A stretch of 45,134 nt of DNA from Halieaceae bacterium. Lineage in GTDB: Bacteria; Pseudomonadota; Gammaproteobacteria; Pseudomonadales; Halieaceae. The translations under genes and the position numbers were made by a program. Position 1 is the first letter of the stretch; each line of letters opens with the position of its first letter. Positions 16,375 through 25,221 of this stretch are shown in pieces. Under the pieces are notes generated by a model. It ran no database searches, had not been told where the DNA came from, and saw nothing but the letters and a program-made list of their open reading frames with translations. The stretch spans positions 1 through 45,134 of the forward strand of contig JANQIO010000143.1 in NCBI GenBank assembly GCA_028282105.1, read 5' to 3'.

Positions 16375-17214
16375 GTGCAGACAACCGATTTTTCCGATAT
16401 CAGCTATGAACTGGACAGCGACGGCATCGTGACTGTCATGCTGAACACACCCAGGCGCAAGAACGCCATCAGCGGCCTGACGGCGCTGGAGCTGAAGTGG
16501 GCAGCGAAGCACCTCAAGCGAGACGACAACGCGCACGCCATGATCATCACCGGCGCACCGGACCCGGACCTGGGGCCCGAGCGCCAGGCATTTTCCAGCG
16601 GCGGCTATTTCGTGCCGGATGTCTACGACGGCCTGGCGCCGGAGATTCTCGAGCAGATCGACATGACGGATATCGCCATGAAGGGCACGGTGCTGGAGTT
16701 CTTCGGCTGCGACAAACCGGTGATCGCGGCCGTCAACGGGCTGGCGATTGGCGGCGGTATCACTCTGCCGCTGGCGGTGGCCGACCAGGTCTACGTATCT
16801 GAGCACGCCTGGGCGAGGCTGCCGTTTGCCAGCCTCGGTATTGCCGCCGAGCTGGGTTCCACCCACATGCTGCCGCGACTGCTGGGCCTGCAGAAAGCCA
16901 AGGAGCTGTTCTTTTACCCGGAAAAACTGACAGCGGACACCCTGCTGGAACTGGGACTGGCCAACGCGGTGTTACCCCACGACGCGTTGCTGGATCACGC
17001 CCGCGAACAAACCCTCAAGCTGATTCCGCCGCGCGGTGCGGGAGCCTCCATCCGCGCTATGAAGCGCATTGTGCACGCCCAGAAAGTGGACGACCTGACC
17101 CGCGCCCTGGACCTGGAGAACGAGGCCCTGAACGAGCTGATGAAGTCCGAGGACTTTGCCGAAGGACTGATGGCCCGTATCGAGAAGCGCGAACCGGTGT
17201 TCAAGGGCCGCTAA
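16375..17214 (+). CDS. Enoyl-CoA hydratase/isomerase family protein
   Basis: A 279-residue crotonase-fold enzyme. Oxyanion-hole segments are FSSGGYF and NGLAIGGGITLPLAVADQVY; the active-site region LPFASLGIAAELGSTHML keeps only one of the two usual catalytic Glu positions, so the reaction could be hydration, isomerisation or another CoA-ester reaction. It is cytoplasmic and likely part of fatty-acid or aromatic degradation. GTG at 16375 with GGAG six bases ahead is the best start. It ends in CTAA, where the TAA overlaps the TAG of the convergent antiporter gene by 4 bases counted over both stops. Confidence 0.8.
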   Translation: MQTTDFSDISYELDSDGIVTVMLNTPRRKNAISGLTALELKWAAKHLKRDDNAHAMIITGAPDPDLGPERQAFSSGGYFVPDVYDGLAPEILEQIDMTDIAMKGTVLEFFGCDKPVIAAVNGLAIGGGITLPLAVADQVYVSEHAWARLPFASLGIAAELGSTHMLPRLLGLQKAKELFFYPEKLTADTLLELGLANAVLPHDALLDHAREQTLKLIPPRGAGASIRAMKRIVHAQKVDDLTRALDLENEALNELMKSEDFAEGLMARIEKREPVFKGR

Positions 17215-18458
17215 TCGGGCGACACAAGGCCCGGCGGGCCGCGCATCGGCAGGCGGCCCCCGAAACGCGAATAGTAGTGCTTGATCCAGAAGGGTGACGC
17301 CAGGGTGGTGTAGACGATCACCAACACCACACCGGCGTAGACCGCGGGGTCAAAGACGCCGGTCACCCGGCCCAGTTCCGCGAAGATCAAGCCCACCTCG
17401 CCGCGCGGCACCATGGCCATGCCGATGGCGATACGCATGGGCACCGATTCCCTGATCAGCCAGGGCCCGGCCAGCTTGCCGATGATCGCCAGCACCGTCA
17501 TCAGCACGGAGAACACCCAGATAAACGGGCTGGTCCAGTCGATGGCGCGCAGGTCCATAGACAGACCCACCATCACAAAGAAGATAGGTGTGAACAGGTG
17601 AATGATGGGCTGCATTTCCACCTGGATCTTGCGGGAGAACTCCGCGTCCACCTTGAGTGCGGCGCCGAAGGGCAGGAAGAAACGCCGCGACAGGGCAATG
17701 CCCGCCACGAAGCCGCCCAGCAGGTGCGGCGCACCGAGATTCTGGGCCAGCGCCGCAAACAGCAGCACCATGGACACCAGCACGATCGGAATGATGCCCG
17801 GCAGTCGGCTGGCATCGTGATAGCGCTGTATCAGCGGCGACAGCGCCTTGGCCAGCACCGGCGCGATCACGAAGAACAGGCCGACAAACAGCACGATGTT
17901 GCCGGTATTGACCAGGCTGACGCTGCCACTGACCGAGAACTCGAACAGCACAGCCAGCAGGAACACGCCCAGCAGGTCATCGATCACCGCCGCCCCCAGG
18001 ACGATCTGCCCCTCATACTCCTTGTGACGCCCAAGGTCCGACAGCACCCGAATGGTGATGCCGATGCTGGTGGCCGTGAGGGTGCCGCCGATGAACAGGG
18101 ACACCATGATCGGCAGATCGAAGATATACAGGGAGGCCGTGGTGCCCAGGAAAAACGGCAGCACAAACCCGGCGATGGCGACGACACCTGCGCGCGGCCC
18201 GGCCTGCTTGAGCCGCTCCATATCGGTATCGAGACCCACTTCGAACAGCAGCAGGATAATGCCAATCTCGGCGAGGAACTTGAGCACCTCGTTGGGCGAT
18301 ACCCAGCCCAGCAGGCTCGGCCCGAGCACGATGCCGGCCGCCAGCTCGCCGATCAGGGGCGGAGCGCCAAGCTTCTGCGCCGCCTCTGCGAACACCCGGG
18401 AGGCCAGCAATACCACGGCAATCTGTATTAGCAGCAGCTGCGTGTCATGGGCTTCCAT
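17211..18458 (-). CDS. CPA2-family cation:proton antiporter
   Basis: A 415-residue membrane protein with 12-13 predicted membrane segments and no C-terminal RCK/TrkA domain. The family motifs are present: PPLIGELAAGIVLGPSLLG (33-51), TATSIGITIRVL (128-139) and the ion-binding pair in GAAVIDDLLG (155-164, D160-D161). Such Kef/NapA-like proteins exchange Na+ or K+ for protons. The ATG 18458 is preferred to an upstream start because the extra 17 residues are polar and Pro/Arg-rich, and CGGAG lies upstream. Ion specificity is not readable. It may support salt or pH balance. Confidence 0.82.
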   Translation of the reverse strand: MEAHDTQLLLIQIAVVLLASRVFAEAAQKLGAPPLIGELAAGIVLGPSLLGWVSPNEVLKFLAEIGIILLLFEVGLDTDMERLKQAGPRAGVVAIAGFVLPFFLGTTASLYIFDLPIMVSLFIGGTLTATSIGITIRVLSDLGRHKEYEGQIVLGAAVIDDLLGVFLLAVLFEFSVSGSVSLVNTGNIVLFVGLFFVIAPVLAKALSPLIQRYHDASRLPGIIPIVLVSMVLLFAALAQNLGAPHLLGGFVAGIALSRRFFLPFGAALKVDAEFSRKIQVEMQPIIHLFTPIFFVMVGLSMDLRAIDWTSPFIWVFSVLMTVLAIIGKLAGPWLIRESVPMRIAIGMAMVPRGEVGLIFAELGRVTGVFDPAVYAGVVLVIVYTTLASPFWIKHYYSRFGGRLPMRGPPGLVSPD

Positions 18459-18580
18459 GGACAGGCTCCGCGGACTGGGACAGGCTCGAGTATAGGCCGA
18501 GGCCGACAACCGGAACCCGGCTCAGATCAAACGAATGGTGGGTAGCCGAAGCAATCCGCCGCGTGGAGAACGCAAAGAGC

Positions 18581-18611
18581 CGGTAACGCCAATGGGAGAT
18601 CGGCGTTACCG
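18581..18611 (-). terminator. Terminator hairpin after the CopC/DJ-1 gene
   Basis: Perfect 10-bp inverted repeat CGGTAACGCC / GGCGTTACCG with an 11-base loop, starting 10 bases after the CopC/DJ-1 stop on the minus strand. Only a short CTCTTT tract follows, so termination strength is uncertain. Confidence 0.6.
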
Positions 18612-18621
18612 GAGGTCGCCT

Positions 18622-19659
18622 CTATTGGGCCTCGAACCGCTCGCGAAGCGTGTCGACGTAGGGCACCGCGCTGTTGAGATACACCGTGAACGGGTCGTGG
18701 TTTGGGTTCTCGTTCCACTCATACTCAGTGGAAACAGCAATCATCCGGGCCGCGTCGATACCAAAGAAGCGTTCGACCACCGCCAGGCTCATATCGATGC
18801 CAGCGGATACACCTGAGGACGTGAAGAAGCGTCCCGATTCCACCCAGCGCGCTTGTGGCTGCCAGTCTGCCGGGCCCTGGGCGACCAGGTAGTCAAAGAA
18901 CACCTTGTTGCCGGTCGCCCGCACGCCTTCCAGCAAACCGGCGCGGGCATACAGTGCCGAGCCCGTGCACACCGATGTGGCCACCGTCACCTCAGCCGCC
19001 GCTTTGCGCAGGAAGGCGAGCATGCGCGGGTTGTCGACTTCCACCAGGGTACCAACACCGCCGGGGACCATCAGCACATCCAGCTCGGGGGCGGTATCGA
19101 AGCTATAGGGTGCTTCGATACGCGGCGCCAGTGCCCTGGGGTAGCTGGTGGTGGTCAGCACCACGGGGCCGGCCCGCTCCGCGATCAGGTGTACGCGGAT
19201 ATTGTCAGGCCCCGCGTTCATCCACATTTCCAGTGGCCCGAACACATCGAGCGGTTCCGCGCCGTCATACAGCACAATGCCGATATCGAGGGGGGGCTCC
19301 CAGCGATCTTCCACATAGTCTGGCGGGCGCCTGACCGAGAAATCCACTTCCCCCGACTGGCCGCCCATCGACCAGACCAGGCGGTAGCGGCCATCGGGCA
19401 TCTCGCCACGCACCCAGGCCATCAGGTCGTCATCTCCCATCGAGTGCAGGCCCTCCACCCTGGGCGGCGCGCCTTTGCCCACGGGTAAGACCTGGACCTG
19501 GGCCGCGGTGTCAGGCGCTTCGGAAAACCAGAGATGCAGGCTCTTGAGCGGCGCCTCCAACACCTCGCCCTGGGCGGGATAACTGCGTAGCAATTCCGTT
19601 GCCAGCGCCATCGGCGCCGCCAGCAGGCAAGTCAGCAATAACAGGGTTCTGGCCAGCAT
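18622..19659 (-). CDS. Periplasmic CopC-like / DJ-1 (PfpI) fusion protein
   Basis: A 345-residue exported protein. Residues 1-20 are a signal peptide. About 21-110 is a CopC-like beta-sandwich (LLRSYPAQGEVLEAPLKSLH, LWFSE, then YRLVWSMGGQSGEVDFSV). About 125-335 is a DJ-1/PfpI domain with the nucleophile-elbow Cys231 (TSVCTGSALYARAGLL), as in isonitrile hydratase and AraC-type amidase-like domains. In classical CopC the Cu(II) ligands are the mature N-terminal His and an Asp/His near DGHPVSG; here those sites read T21 and MGGQSG, so copper binding by the usual brace is unlikely. The ATG overlaps the receptor stop (TGATG). Function is inferred only from the metal-like neighbourhood. Confidence 0.78.
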   Translation of the reverse strand: MLARTLLLLTCLLAAPMALATELLRSYPAQGEVLEAPLKSLHLWFSEAPDTAAQVQVLPVGKGAPPRVEGLHSMGDDDLMAWVRGEMPDGRYRLVWSMGGQSGEVDFSVRRPPDYVEDRWEPPLDIGIVLYDGAEPLDVFGPLEMWMNAGPDNIRVHLIAERAGPVVLTTTSYPRALAPRIEAPYSFDTAPELDVLMVPGGVGTLVEVDNPRMLAFLRKAAAEVTVATSVCTGSALYARAGLLEGVRATGNKVFFDYLVAQGPADWQPQARWVESGRFFTSSGVSAGIDMSLAVVERFFGIDAARMIAVSTEYEWNENPNHDPFTVYLNSAVPYVDTLRERFEAQ

Positions 19660-21827
19660 CACAGGTTCACTCCCACGGTAAAGAAGGCCGAGCGTTCCTG
19701 CCCCGGCCTGACAACTTCCTGCAGCAGGTACTGATAGGGCGTAACGTAGTCCTCATCGAACAGGTTCACCACATTCAGGCGAAACACCCAGGGGCCCAGG
19801 GAGTAATCCGCCTGCAGGTCGAAGACCAGGTAATCGTCGCTGTAGAACACATTGGCATCGGTCAGCGGCGCTTCGTCGGCGTAGGTCATGCCCAGGCCAA
19901 GGCCGAGCCCGTCGAGGCCTCCACCGAGGAACCGATAGCGCGCCGCCAGACGGCCACTGGTCTCGGGGATACGCGCCAGTTGGTTACCCTCTGCGAAAAC
20001 CGTGCCGAAGGATACGATATCGGTGCGGTTCTCGCTTTCGACATAGGCCGCGTTGGCCAGCAGTGAAAGGTTCTCATTGGGCTCCCAGACCAGGTCAAAT
20101 TCGACGCCCTCGCTGCGTTGCTCACCGTTCTGCACAGAGCCAAAATTGGGATCGGTCAGGTCAGTCTGCGGGATATTGTCGCGGTCAAGCCGAAAAGCCG
20201 CCACGGTTCCCGTCCAGCGCTTGGTGGCGAACTTTACTCCGGCCTCCCAGGACTCCGATTCCTCCGGCTCGGGGGCGCGGCTGTTGACGCCGGTAAAAAA
20301 CGGCACCATACGTGAACCCGTCGCGTACCCGGCGAACAGTGACACCGCTTCATTCAGCCGATAGGTGATGCCCAGCCTGGGGTCGAACTCAGTATAGGTC
20401 TCATCGGCCCCGGTACCGCCCTCCAGCTCTTCCAGCCCGTACTCGGTCAGCCGTCCACTGAGCAGGATGCGCCAATGCTCACCGATGCTGATGTAGTCCT
20501 GCAGGTAAACAGCCAGCGTGCGGTACTCGTTCTCGGTGACGGCATCGACAGGTGGAATAGCTCCGAAATCCAGGTCATTGCTGGCGGCGGCGTAGTCGAG
20601 GATACCGATCGGGTTAAAGTCGAAACCGCTGCCAGCCGCGTAGTCGGTGGCATCCCAGGTCAGCCCCAGCAGCAGGCTGTGCTCTACCTGGCCGGCGCCA
20701 CCGAGCTGGTATTCGAGCTGGGCATCAACGGTGTACTCCTCGGTATCGACCGGTAGCTGGCCGCGGATAATCGGTGCCTCGGTGCCATCCAGAGGAAACA
20801 CACTGAGGAATGGGAACGAGGCGTATTCGTCAAAGCTGTTCTCAAAGTAGCGGGCCTGAACCAGGCCAGTCAGCCGGTCGGAGAACGCGTGCCGCAGCGT
20901 GGCGTGAATGGAGAGATTCTCGATCTCGGTATCCGGGGCATTGGCGGCACCGCTGAACTGGGTGATATCCACACCCGGCAGGCCGACGACCTCGGCCGGA
21001 ATACCGGCGTATTCCAGTTGCTCGACATTGCTGTAGAAACCGCGCAGGGTGAGATCAGTTTCCTCCCCCAACACCGCAAACAGGGAGGGGTTGAGCGTCA
21101 CTCGCTCCACGTCCACTTCCTCAACCATATCGTCGGATTCAAACCACTCGGCCGCGAGGCGAACCGCGACGCTATCGGAAAGCGGTTGGTTGACGTCCAT
21201 CTCCGCTGCCCGCGTGTCAAAACTGCCGCCGCGCAGACCGAAGTAGTAGGAGGGATCGGCCTTCGGGGTCTTGGTCACCAGGTTGATCAGGCCGCCGGTA
21301 GGCGCACCCACGCCGCCGCCGTACTGGGTCGAGGTGGGCCCCTTGGCGACTTCAACCCGCTCGAAGGCAATCATGCTGGCTGGATCGATCACCGCCGTAT
21401 CGCCGTAGGACACCAGCCCGTCCAGCAGCACTTCGGCCTCCTGCCCGCGCACGAAAGGGTTGACCAGGATGCTCTCCTGCTCGTGGCTGGGGACAACGCC
21501 GGAGATATTCCTCAGGGCAGCGGTCAAGGACTGCAGGTTCTGCTCTTCCAACAGCGTGCGATTGAGGACCTGTACCGACTGCGGCCATTCGATCAGGGGA
21601 ACACCCCCCTTGATGACCTCTGCTTCGCTGGCGCTATACCCCTGTTCACGGGTGCCCACCACGATGACTTCCTCGCGGATCTTCCAGCTTGCCGATGTAT
21701 TGCCGGACTCCGCCAGGGCGCTGCCGGCCATCAGCGCGGCCAGGACCAGCGGTCCCACTGCTAAAGGTTTCGCATACGCGACTACACCGGGCGCTACTGC
21801 GCAGACCCGGTAAACAAACGATTTCAT
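19659..21827 (-). CDS. TonB-dependent receptor, siderophore type
   Basis: A 722-residue outer-membrane receptor: an exported N-terminus (hydrophobic to about residue 38, ending GSALAES), a TonB box-like EEVIVVGT, a plug with LIEWPQSVQVLNRTLLEEQN and ALRNISGV typical of ferric-siderophore receptors, then a 22-strand barrel. It would import a metal complex with TonB/ExbBD energy. The start at 21827 has TAGGAG eight bases ahead; a longer frame upstream overlaps the His-rich gene and is rejected. No Fur box is visible in front. The flanking His-rich DUF2946-like and CopC/DJ-1 genes hint at copper or another metal rather than iron; the ligand is unproven. Confidence 0.85.
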   Translation of the reverse strand: MKSFVYRVCAVAPGVVAYAKPLAVGPLVLAALMAGSALAESGNTSASWKIREEVIVVGTREQGYSASEAEVIKGGVPLIEWPQSVQVLNRTLLEEQNLQSLTAALRNISGVVPSHEQESILVNPFVRGQEAEVLLDGLVSYGDTAVIDPASMIAFERVEVAKGPTSTQYGGGVGAPTGGLINLVTKTPKADPSYYFGLRGGSFDTRAAEMDVNQPLSDSVAVRLAAEWFESDDMVEEVDVERVTLNPSLFAVLGEETDLTLRGFYSNVEQLEYAGIPAEVVGLPGVDITQFSGAANAPDTEIENLSIHATLRHAFSDRLTGLVQARYFENSFDEYASFPFLSVFPLDGTEAPIIRGQLPVDTEEYTVDAQLEYQLGGAGQVEHSLLLGLTWDATDYAAGSGFDFNPIGILDYAAASNDLDFGAIPPVDAVTENEYRTLAVYLQDYISIGEHWRILLSGRLTEYGLEELEGGTGADETYTEFDPRLGITYRLNEAVSLFAGYATGSRMVPFFTGVNSRAPEPEESESWEAGVKFATKRWTGTVAAFRLDRDNIPQTDLTDPNFGSVQNGEQRSEGVEFDLVWEPNENLSLLANAAYVESENRTDIVSFGTVFAEGNQLARIPETSGRLAARYRFLGGGLDGLGLGLGMTYADEAPLTDANVFYSDDYLVFDLQADYSLGPWVFRLNVVNLFDEDYVTPYQYLLQEVVRPGQERSAFFTVGVNL

Positions 21828-21906
21828 AACTCTACTCCTATTGCTCGCGCCCACAGGCGCGCACCAGAACACCCGGCCGATCGCCGAGTGCCACATCACA
21901 GAGAAT

Positions 21907-22323
21907 TCAGGAGTGGGTGTTGGCCGGTGGCGCGCGCGACAGGTAGGAGGTGAAACGGCTGGCACGCGGTTGATGTGAAGCCGCGAACAGCGCCGGAGTC
22001 GGCGCGGGCTCGGGGCCGGCCGCATTGACTGCGAACATCGCCAGCGCGTCGGCATAGAGGCCTGCCAGTTCACAGGGTTTACCAGTATCAGCGCTGCTGC
22101 CCTGATGGCCGTCGTGATGGCCGCCGTGATGATGGTGATGCTGGTGCTGATCGCCCAGCAATACCTGCATGACCTCCGCCGACAGGCCGTCGGGGCAGAG
22201 CTGCAGGTACCAGCCGCCGCTGACTGCGGCAGGCATGAAGCCACGGGGAACCGCCACCTGCAGCGCCATGGCGGCAGCGGCAAGCATTGACAGCAAACGT
22301 CGTTGACGGCGGGAGAAGTACAT
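21907..22323 (-). CDS. His-rich DUF2946-like exported protein
   Basis: A 138-residue protein with an N-terminal signal/anchor (residues 8-25), one Cys in QLCPDG (43), a His cluster at 60-73 holding nine His among 14 residues, a Cys at 84 (KPCELAG) and a hydrophobic segment around 88-100. This layout matches the DUF2946 family (often annotated as putative copper-related membrane proteins beside TonB-dependent receptors). It lies 79 bases upstream of the receptor on the same strand. The start is not supported by a clear Shine-Dalgarno, and a TATACT element only 10 bases ahead would give a very short leader, so a later start is possible. Confidence 0.7.
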   Translation of the reverse strand: MYFSRRQRRLLSMLAAAAMALQVAVPRGFMPAAVSGGWYLQLCPDGLSAEVMQVLLGDQHQHHHHHGGHHDGHQGSSADTGKPCELAGLYADALAMFAVNAAGPEPAPTPALFAASHQPRASRFTSYLSRAPPANTHS

Positions 22324-22332
22324 CGGCGTCGC

Positions 22333-22338
22333 AGTATA
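22333..22338 (-). promoter_or_regulatory. Candidate -10 element for the His-rich gene
   Basis: TATACT on the minus strand (five of six to the consensus), ending 10 bases before the ATG of the His-rich gene. No good -35 at 16-18 bases. If used, the mRNA would be nearly leaderless. Confidence 0.3.
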
Positions 22339-22344
22339 CCCGAG

Positions 22345-22360
22345 GCCCAGCGTGCTGGGC
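22345..22360 (-). terminator. Hairpin between the MFS and His-rich genes
   Basis: GCCCAG-CGTG-CTGGGC, 6-bp stem and 4-base loop, 33 bases after the MFS stop on the minus strand. No T-run, so terminator function is only suggested. It could instead be an operator for the downstream metal genes. Confidence 0.3.
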
Positions 22361-22392
22361 AGCGTGCTAGTGACGGACTGTGGTCACCGGCT

Positions 22393-23637
22393 TCAGTAGC
22401 GCACCATGCGGTAGTAGACCAACAGCAGACCCGAGGTGAGCAGCGCGATGGCGCTGATAATCCAGGTGCCTTCGCCGTCGCCAATCAGCGGTGACATCAG
22501 CGCCGGCCCCAGGCCGCCGCCGATCAGGGCAGACATGCCGTTGTAGAAACCCATGGCGGGGGCGAACTGGTCCATGGGCAGGATGCGCTGCACCAGGGCA
22601 AACTCGCTGGCGGTGAAAGCGGAGAACAGAAACACCGCGGCGGTCATGCAGACGATCACCAGCGGCAGGCTCTCGGTATTGAGGGCGATATAGATCGCCA
22701 CACCGGCGGCGCCGAAACCGACGCCCGCCAGCAGCGCGCGTATGTTGTAGCGGTCCCCCAGCGTGGACCACAGCGCCACACCCACCAGAGAGAAGGCATA
22801 GGGCGCCGCTACCAGGAAGGTAATCTCGTCATAGGGAATACCGCGCCTGTTGGTGAAATAGGTGGGCAGCCAGCTGGTGAGACCGAGGGACATCAGGTTG
22901 TTACAGACACCGATCACGAACAACAGCAGGAAACGCGGCGTGGTAAACAGGCTGCGCAACAGCTGGCCGCTCACCTCCTGCTGCGCTTCGCGTTCTCGGC
23001 CGTCGGCGACCAGGCGGACCTCCTGGGCAGACACGCTGGGATGCCGTTCCGGGGAGTCGTGTACAAAGCGGTAGACCAGGGGCAGGCTCACCAGGGCGCC
23101 GGCCGCCGCCAGCACCAGGAAGCCCGCGCGCCAGCCGAACTGTCCCATCAGCGGCACCAGCAGCATCGGCGCCAGCAGCACCGCCAGGAAGATGCCCGCC
23201 ACAATAATGCTGTTGGCGCGGGCCCGCTCCTCCAGCGGGAACCAGGTCTTGGTGGCGGTGGTCATCATCGGCACGTGCACACCTTCACTGAGTCCCAGCA
23301 GCACACGGCTGGCCAGCAGCAGCATCATCCACTGGCTCACCCAGGCGCCCATGGCGGTAAATACCGACCACAGGCAGACAATGGCCATCAGGCTGCGGCG
23401 CGGACCGAAGCGCGCGGCTATCGGTGACAGCAGGATATTGGCGAGGCCGTAGGCCCCGTAGAACAGACCCATCAGCAGGGAACCGTAGCGCTGGGTGTCC
23501 GCCTCGTTCCAGTGGTACTCAGCAGCCATCAGCGGCAGCGCGAAGGTGATGTTGATGCGATCGAGGAAGCCCACGAAGAAGGTGACCATCAGCACCAACG
23601 CCAACTGCCAGCGGCGCTGCCCGAGGAATCTCATCAT
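22393..23637 (-). CDS. MFS transporter, anion:cation symporter (ACS) type
   Basis: A 414-residue major facilitator protein with 12 predicted membrane segments. The N-terminus FVGFLDRINITFALPLMAAE and the motif RFGPRRSLMAIVCLWS match the ACS family, which imports organic acid anions such as hexuronates, phthalates or sugar acids. It follows the PLP-lyase gene after 15 bases on the minus strand, with GGGGGAT as ribosome-binding site, so both are transcribed from the divergent TetR promoter. By context it is the uptake (less likely efflux) system for the substrate of this catabolic cluster. Confidence 0.85.
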   Translation of the reverse strand: MMRFLGQRRWQLALVLMVTFFVGFLDRINITFALPLMAAEYHWNEADTQRYGSLLMGLFYGAYGLANILLSPIAARFGPRRSLMAIVCLWSVFTAMGAWVSQWMMLLLASRVLLGLSEGVHVPMMTTATKTWFPLEERARANSIIVAGIFLAVLLAPMLLVPLMGQFGWRAGFLVLAAAGALVSLPLVYRFVHDSPERHPSVSAQEVRLVADGREREAQQEVSGQLLRSLFTTPRFLLLFVIGVCNNLMSLGLTSWLPTYFTNRRGIPYDEITFLVAAPYAFSLVGVALWSTLGDRYNIRALLAGVGFGAAGVAIYIALNTESLPLVIVCMTAAVFLFSAFTASEFALVQRILPMDQFAPAMGFYNGMSALIGGGLGPALMSPLIGDGEGTWIISAIALLTSGLLLVYYRMVRY

Positions 23638-23652
23638 GGTGATCCCCCGCCG

Positions 23653-25113
23653 CTAGGCGGCGGGCTCGTGCTCCGGCTGCATCTGATCTGGGTTGTAGAG
23701 CCGGTTGACGTACTCACCCAGCAGCATTTCGCGGCTGTCCGCCGGCAGCTGGTTGAGGATGTTATTGATCTCCACCATGCTCTCCGGCAGCTCGCTGCCA
23801 TCGCCGAGAATATCGCCCAACTGGTCCATCACCTCGGGGCCGGAGTTGACGATGAAGTCGTGCAGCTCCTGGGGCAGCTCGTAGCGCTGCTGCCCCACCT
23901 GGGCATCGCGCACGGATTTCGCCACCTCCGCCAGGTCGGCGCAGAACTCATCCACCGCGTGGGCATTGTGGTAGCCCACCGACAGATGCATATTCTCGCT
24001 GGAATTGGCAAAGCCGAACTGGGGTTGGATGTACCAGCCGCGCTTTTTCATCTCATCCGCCAGCGGGAAAATATCGAAATCCACAGCCCGCAGCGCCAGC
24101 ATGTTGATCTTGGCCTCGCCCATCACCTCCATGCCCTCGATGGCAGTGACGGTGTCGACAATCTTGCGGGAGGCTTTCTGGCTTTCATCCACCAGGCGCA
24201 GGTATCCGTCCCTGCCCAGGTAGTTGAGAATCGCCCAGCAGGCCGCCACCGGGCCGCCGCTCTTGGTGGAGGTTACCCCCGGGTTGATGACCGCATAACC
24301 GGTCCAGTTGGCGTAAGAGAAGATCTGGTAGCGGCGTATGGCGCGGTCCTTGTAGAGGATGCAACTGGCGCCCTTGGCGGCGTAGCCCCACTTGTGGAAA
24401 TCCATGGACAGCTGGGTAACCCCGGGCACCGACATATCGAAGTCGGGGATGTCATAGCCCAGTTCCTTGGCAAAAGGCAGGTACATACCGCCCACGCAGC
24501 AGTCAACGTGCAGGCGCAGCTCGTGACGCAGGGCAATCTGGCCGAGTTCGGCTATCGGGTCGATGGCGCCGTGGGCATAGGACGGCGCGGAGCCCACCAT
24601 CAGGATGGTGTTGGGGGTAATCGCCGCTTCCATCTGCTCGGGGATGGCGCAGAAGTTGTCGTCCACATCCACCAGCACCGCCTTCAGGTCGAAGTACTGG
24701 CAGGCCTTGTGAAAGGCCGGGTGAGCCGTGGTCGGCATCAGGATTTCGGGTTCGGTGATCTCGGGCTTAATATCGCGGTAGTAGTCGCGGGTCGTCTTGA
24801 GAGACAGCAGGATGCTCTCGGTACCGCCGGAGGTGAAGGTGCCGGTGGCGTCCTCGCCACCGTTGACCAGGTCGACCGCCATGCCGATCACGTCTTTTTC
24901 CAACTGCATGCAGCTTGGGAAGGAGGTCGGGTCCAGGCCGTTCTCGGTCATGTAGAGGTTGAAGGCATCCTTGAGCAGCTGCTTGGCCTCCTCACCGGCA
25001 TCGTAGATGTAGGCAAACACCCTTCCCTCCTGCCAGGGCACATCATTGCCCTTGAGGGAATCCAGGTTAGAGAGAATGTCGGCGGGCTGCTTGCCCGAGG
25101 CAGGAAACTTCAT
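23653..25113 (-). CDS. PLP-dependent lyase/decarboxylase, sphingosine-1-phosphate lyase type
   Basis: A 486-residue fold type I PLP enzyme. Seen: TFTSGGTESILLSLKTTRD (92-110, cofactor phosphate loop), AHPAFHKA (130-137, ring-stacking His), LHVDCCVGG (201-209, Asp for the pyridine N) and the Schiff-base lysine K241 in MDFHKWGYAAKG. The HKWGYAxKG pattern is that of the sphingosine-1-phosphate lyase/DOPA-decarboxylase-like group. Such enzymes cleave C-C bonds in amino alcohols or decarboxylate amino acids. The substrate here is unknown; the long C-terminal tail after 430 is not typical. It is divergent from the TetR gene across a palindromic operator and leads an operon with the MFS transporter. 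Confidence 0.82.
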   Translation of the reverse strand: MKFPASGKQPADILSNLDSLKGNDVPWQEGRVFAYIYDAGEEAKQLLKDAFNLYMTENGLDPTSFPSCMQLEKDVIGMAVDLVNGGEDATGTFTSGGTESILLSLKTTRDYYRDIKPEITEPEILMPTTAHPAFHKACQYFDLKAVLVDVDDNFCAIPEQMEAAITPNTILMVGSAPSYAHGAIDPIAELGQIALRHELRLHVDCCVGGMYLPFAKELGYDIPDFDMSVPGVTQLSMDFHKWGYAAKGASCILYKDRAIRRYQIFSYANWTGYAVINPGVTSTKSGGPVAACWAILNYLGRDGYLRLVDESQKASRKIVDTVTAIEGMEVMGEAKINMLALRAVDFDIFPLADEMKKRGWYIQPQFGFANSSENMHLSVGYHNAHAVDEFCADLAEVAKSVRDAQVGQQRYELPQELHDFIVNSGPEVMDQLGDILGDGSELPESMVEINNILNQLPADSREMLLGEYVNRLYNPDQMQPEHEPAA

Positions 25114-25150
25114 GCTTGCTCCGTCAGGAAGAAAAGGCTATCTTCGCAAT

Positions 25151-25168
25151 ATTGTACATTTGTACAAT
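25151..25168. promoter_or_regulatory. TetR operator, copy 1
   Basis: ATTGTACA-TT-TGTACAAT, a perfect 18-bp palindrome in the 108-bp spacer between the divergent PLP-lyase and TetR genes. Its 16-bp core TTGTACA-N2-TGTACAA recurs at 31084-31099. Divergent position beside a TetR gene is the usual place for its operator. Confidence 0.8.
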
Positions 25169-25221
25169 TATTGCAAGCACAATCGGAAATCAAAGCCCCG
25201 CGCACGGGGCCGGGAAACAGT

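Noticed and set aside
21828-21906. Fur box before the siderophore-type receptor
   Set aside because: I looked for GATAATGATAATCATTATC-like sequence here and found none, so iron control is not claimed.
23512-25221. Long open frame on the plus strand running into the TetR gene
   Set aside because: It is antisense to the MFS and PLP-lyase genes, has no family similarity, and crosses the operator; the TetR domain starts only at 25222.
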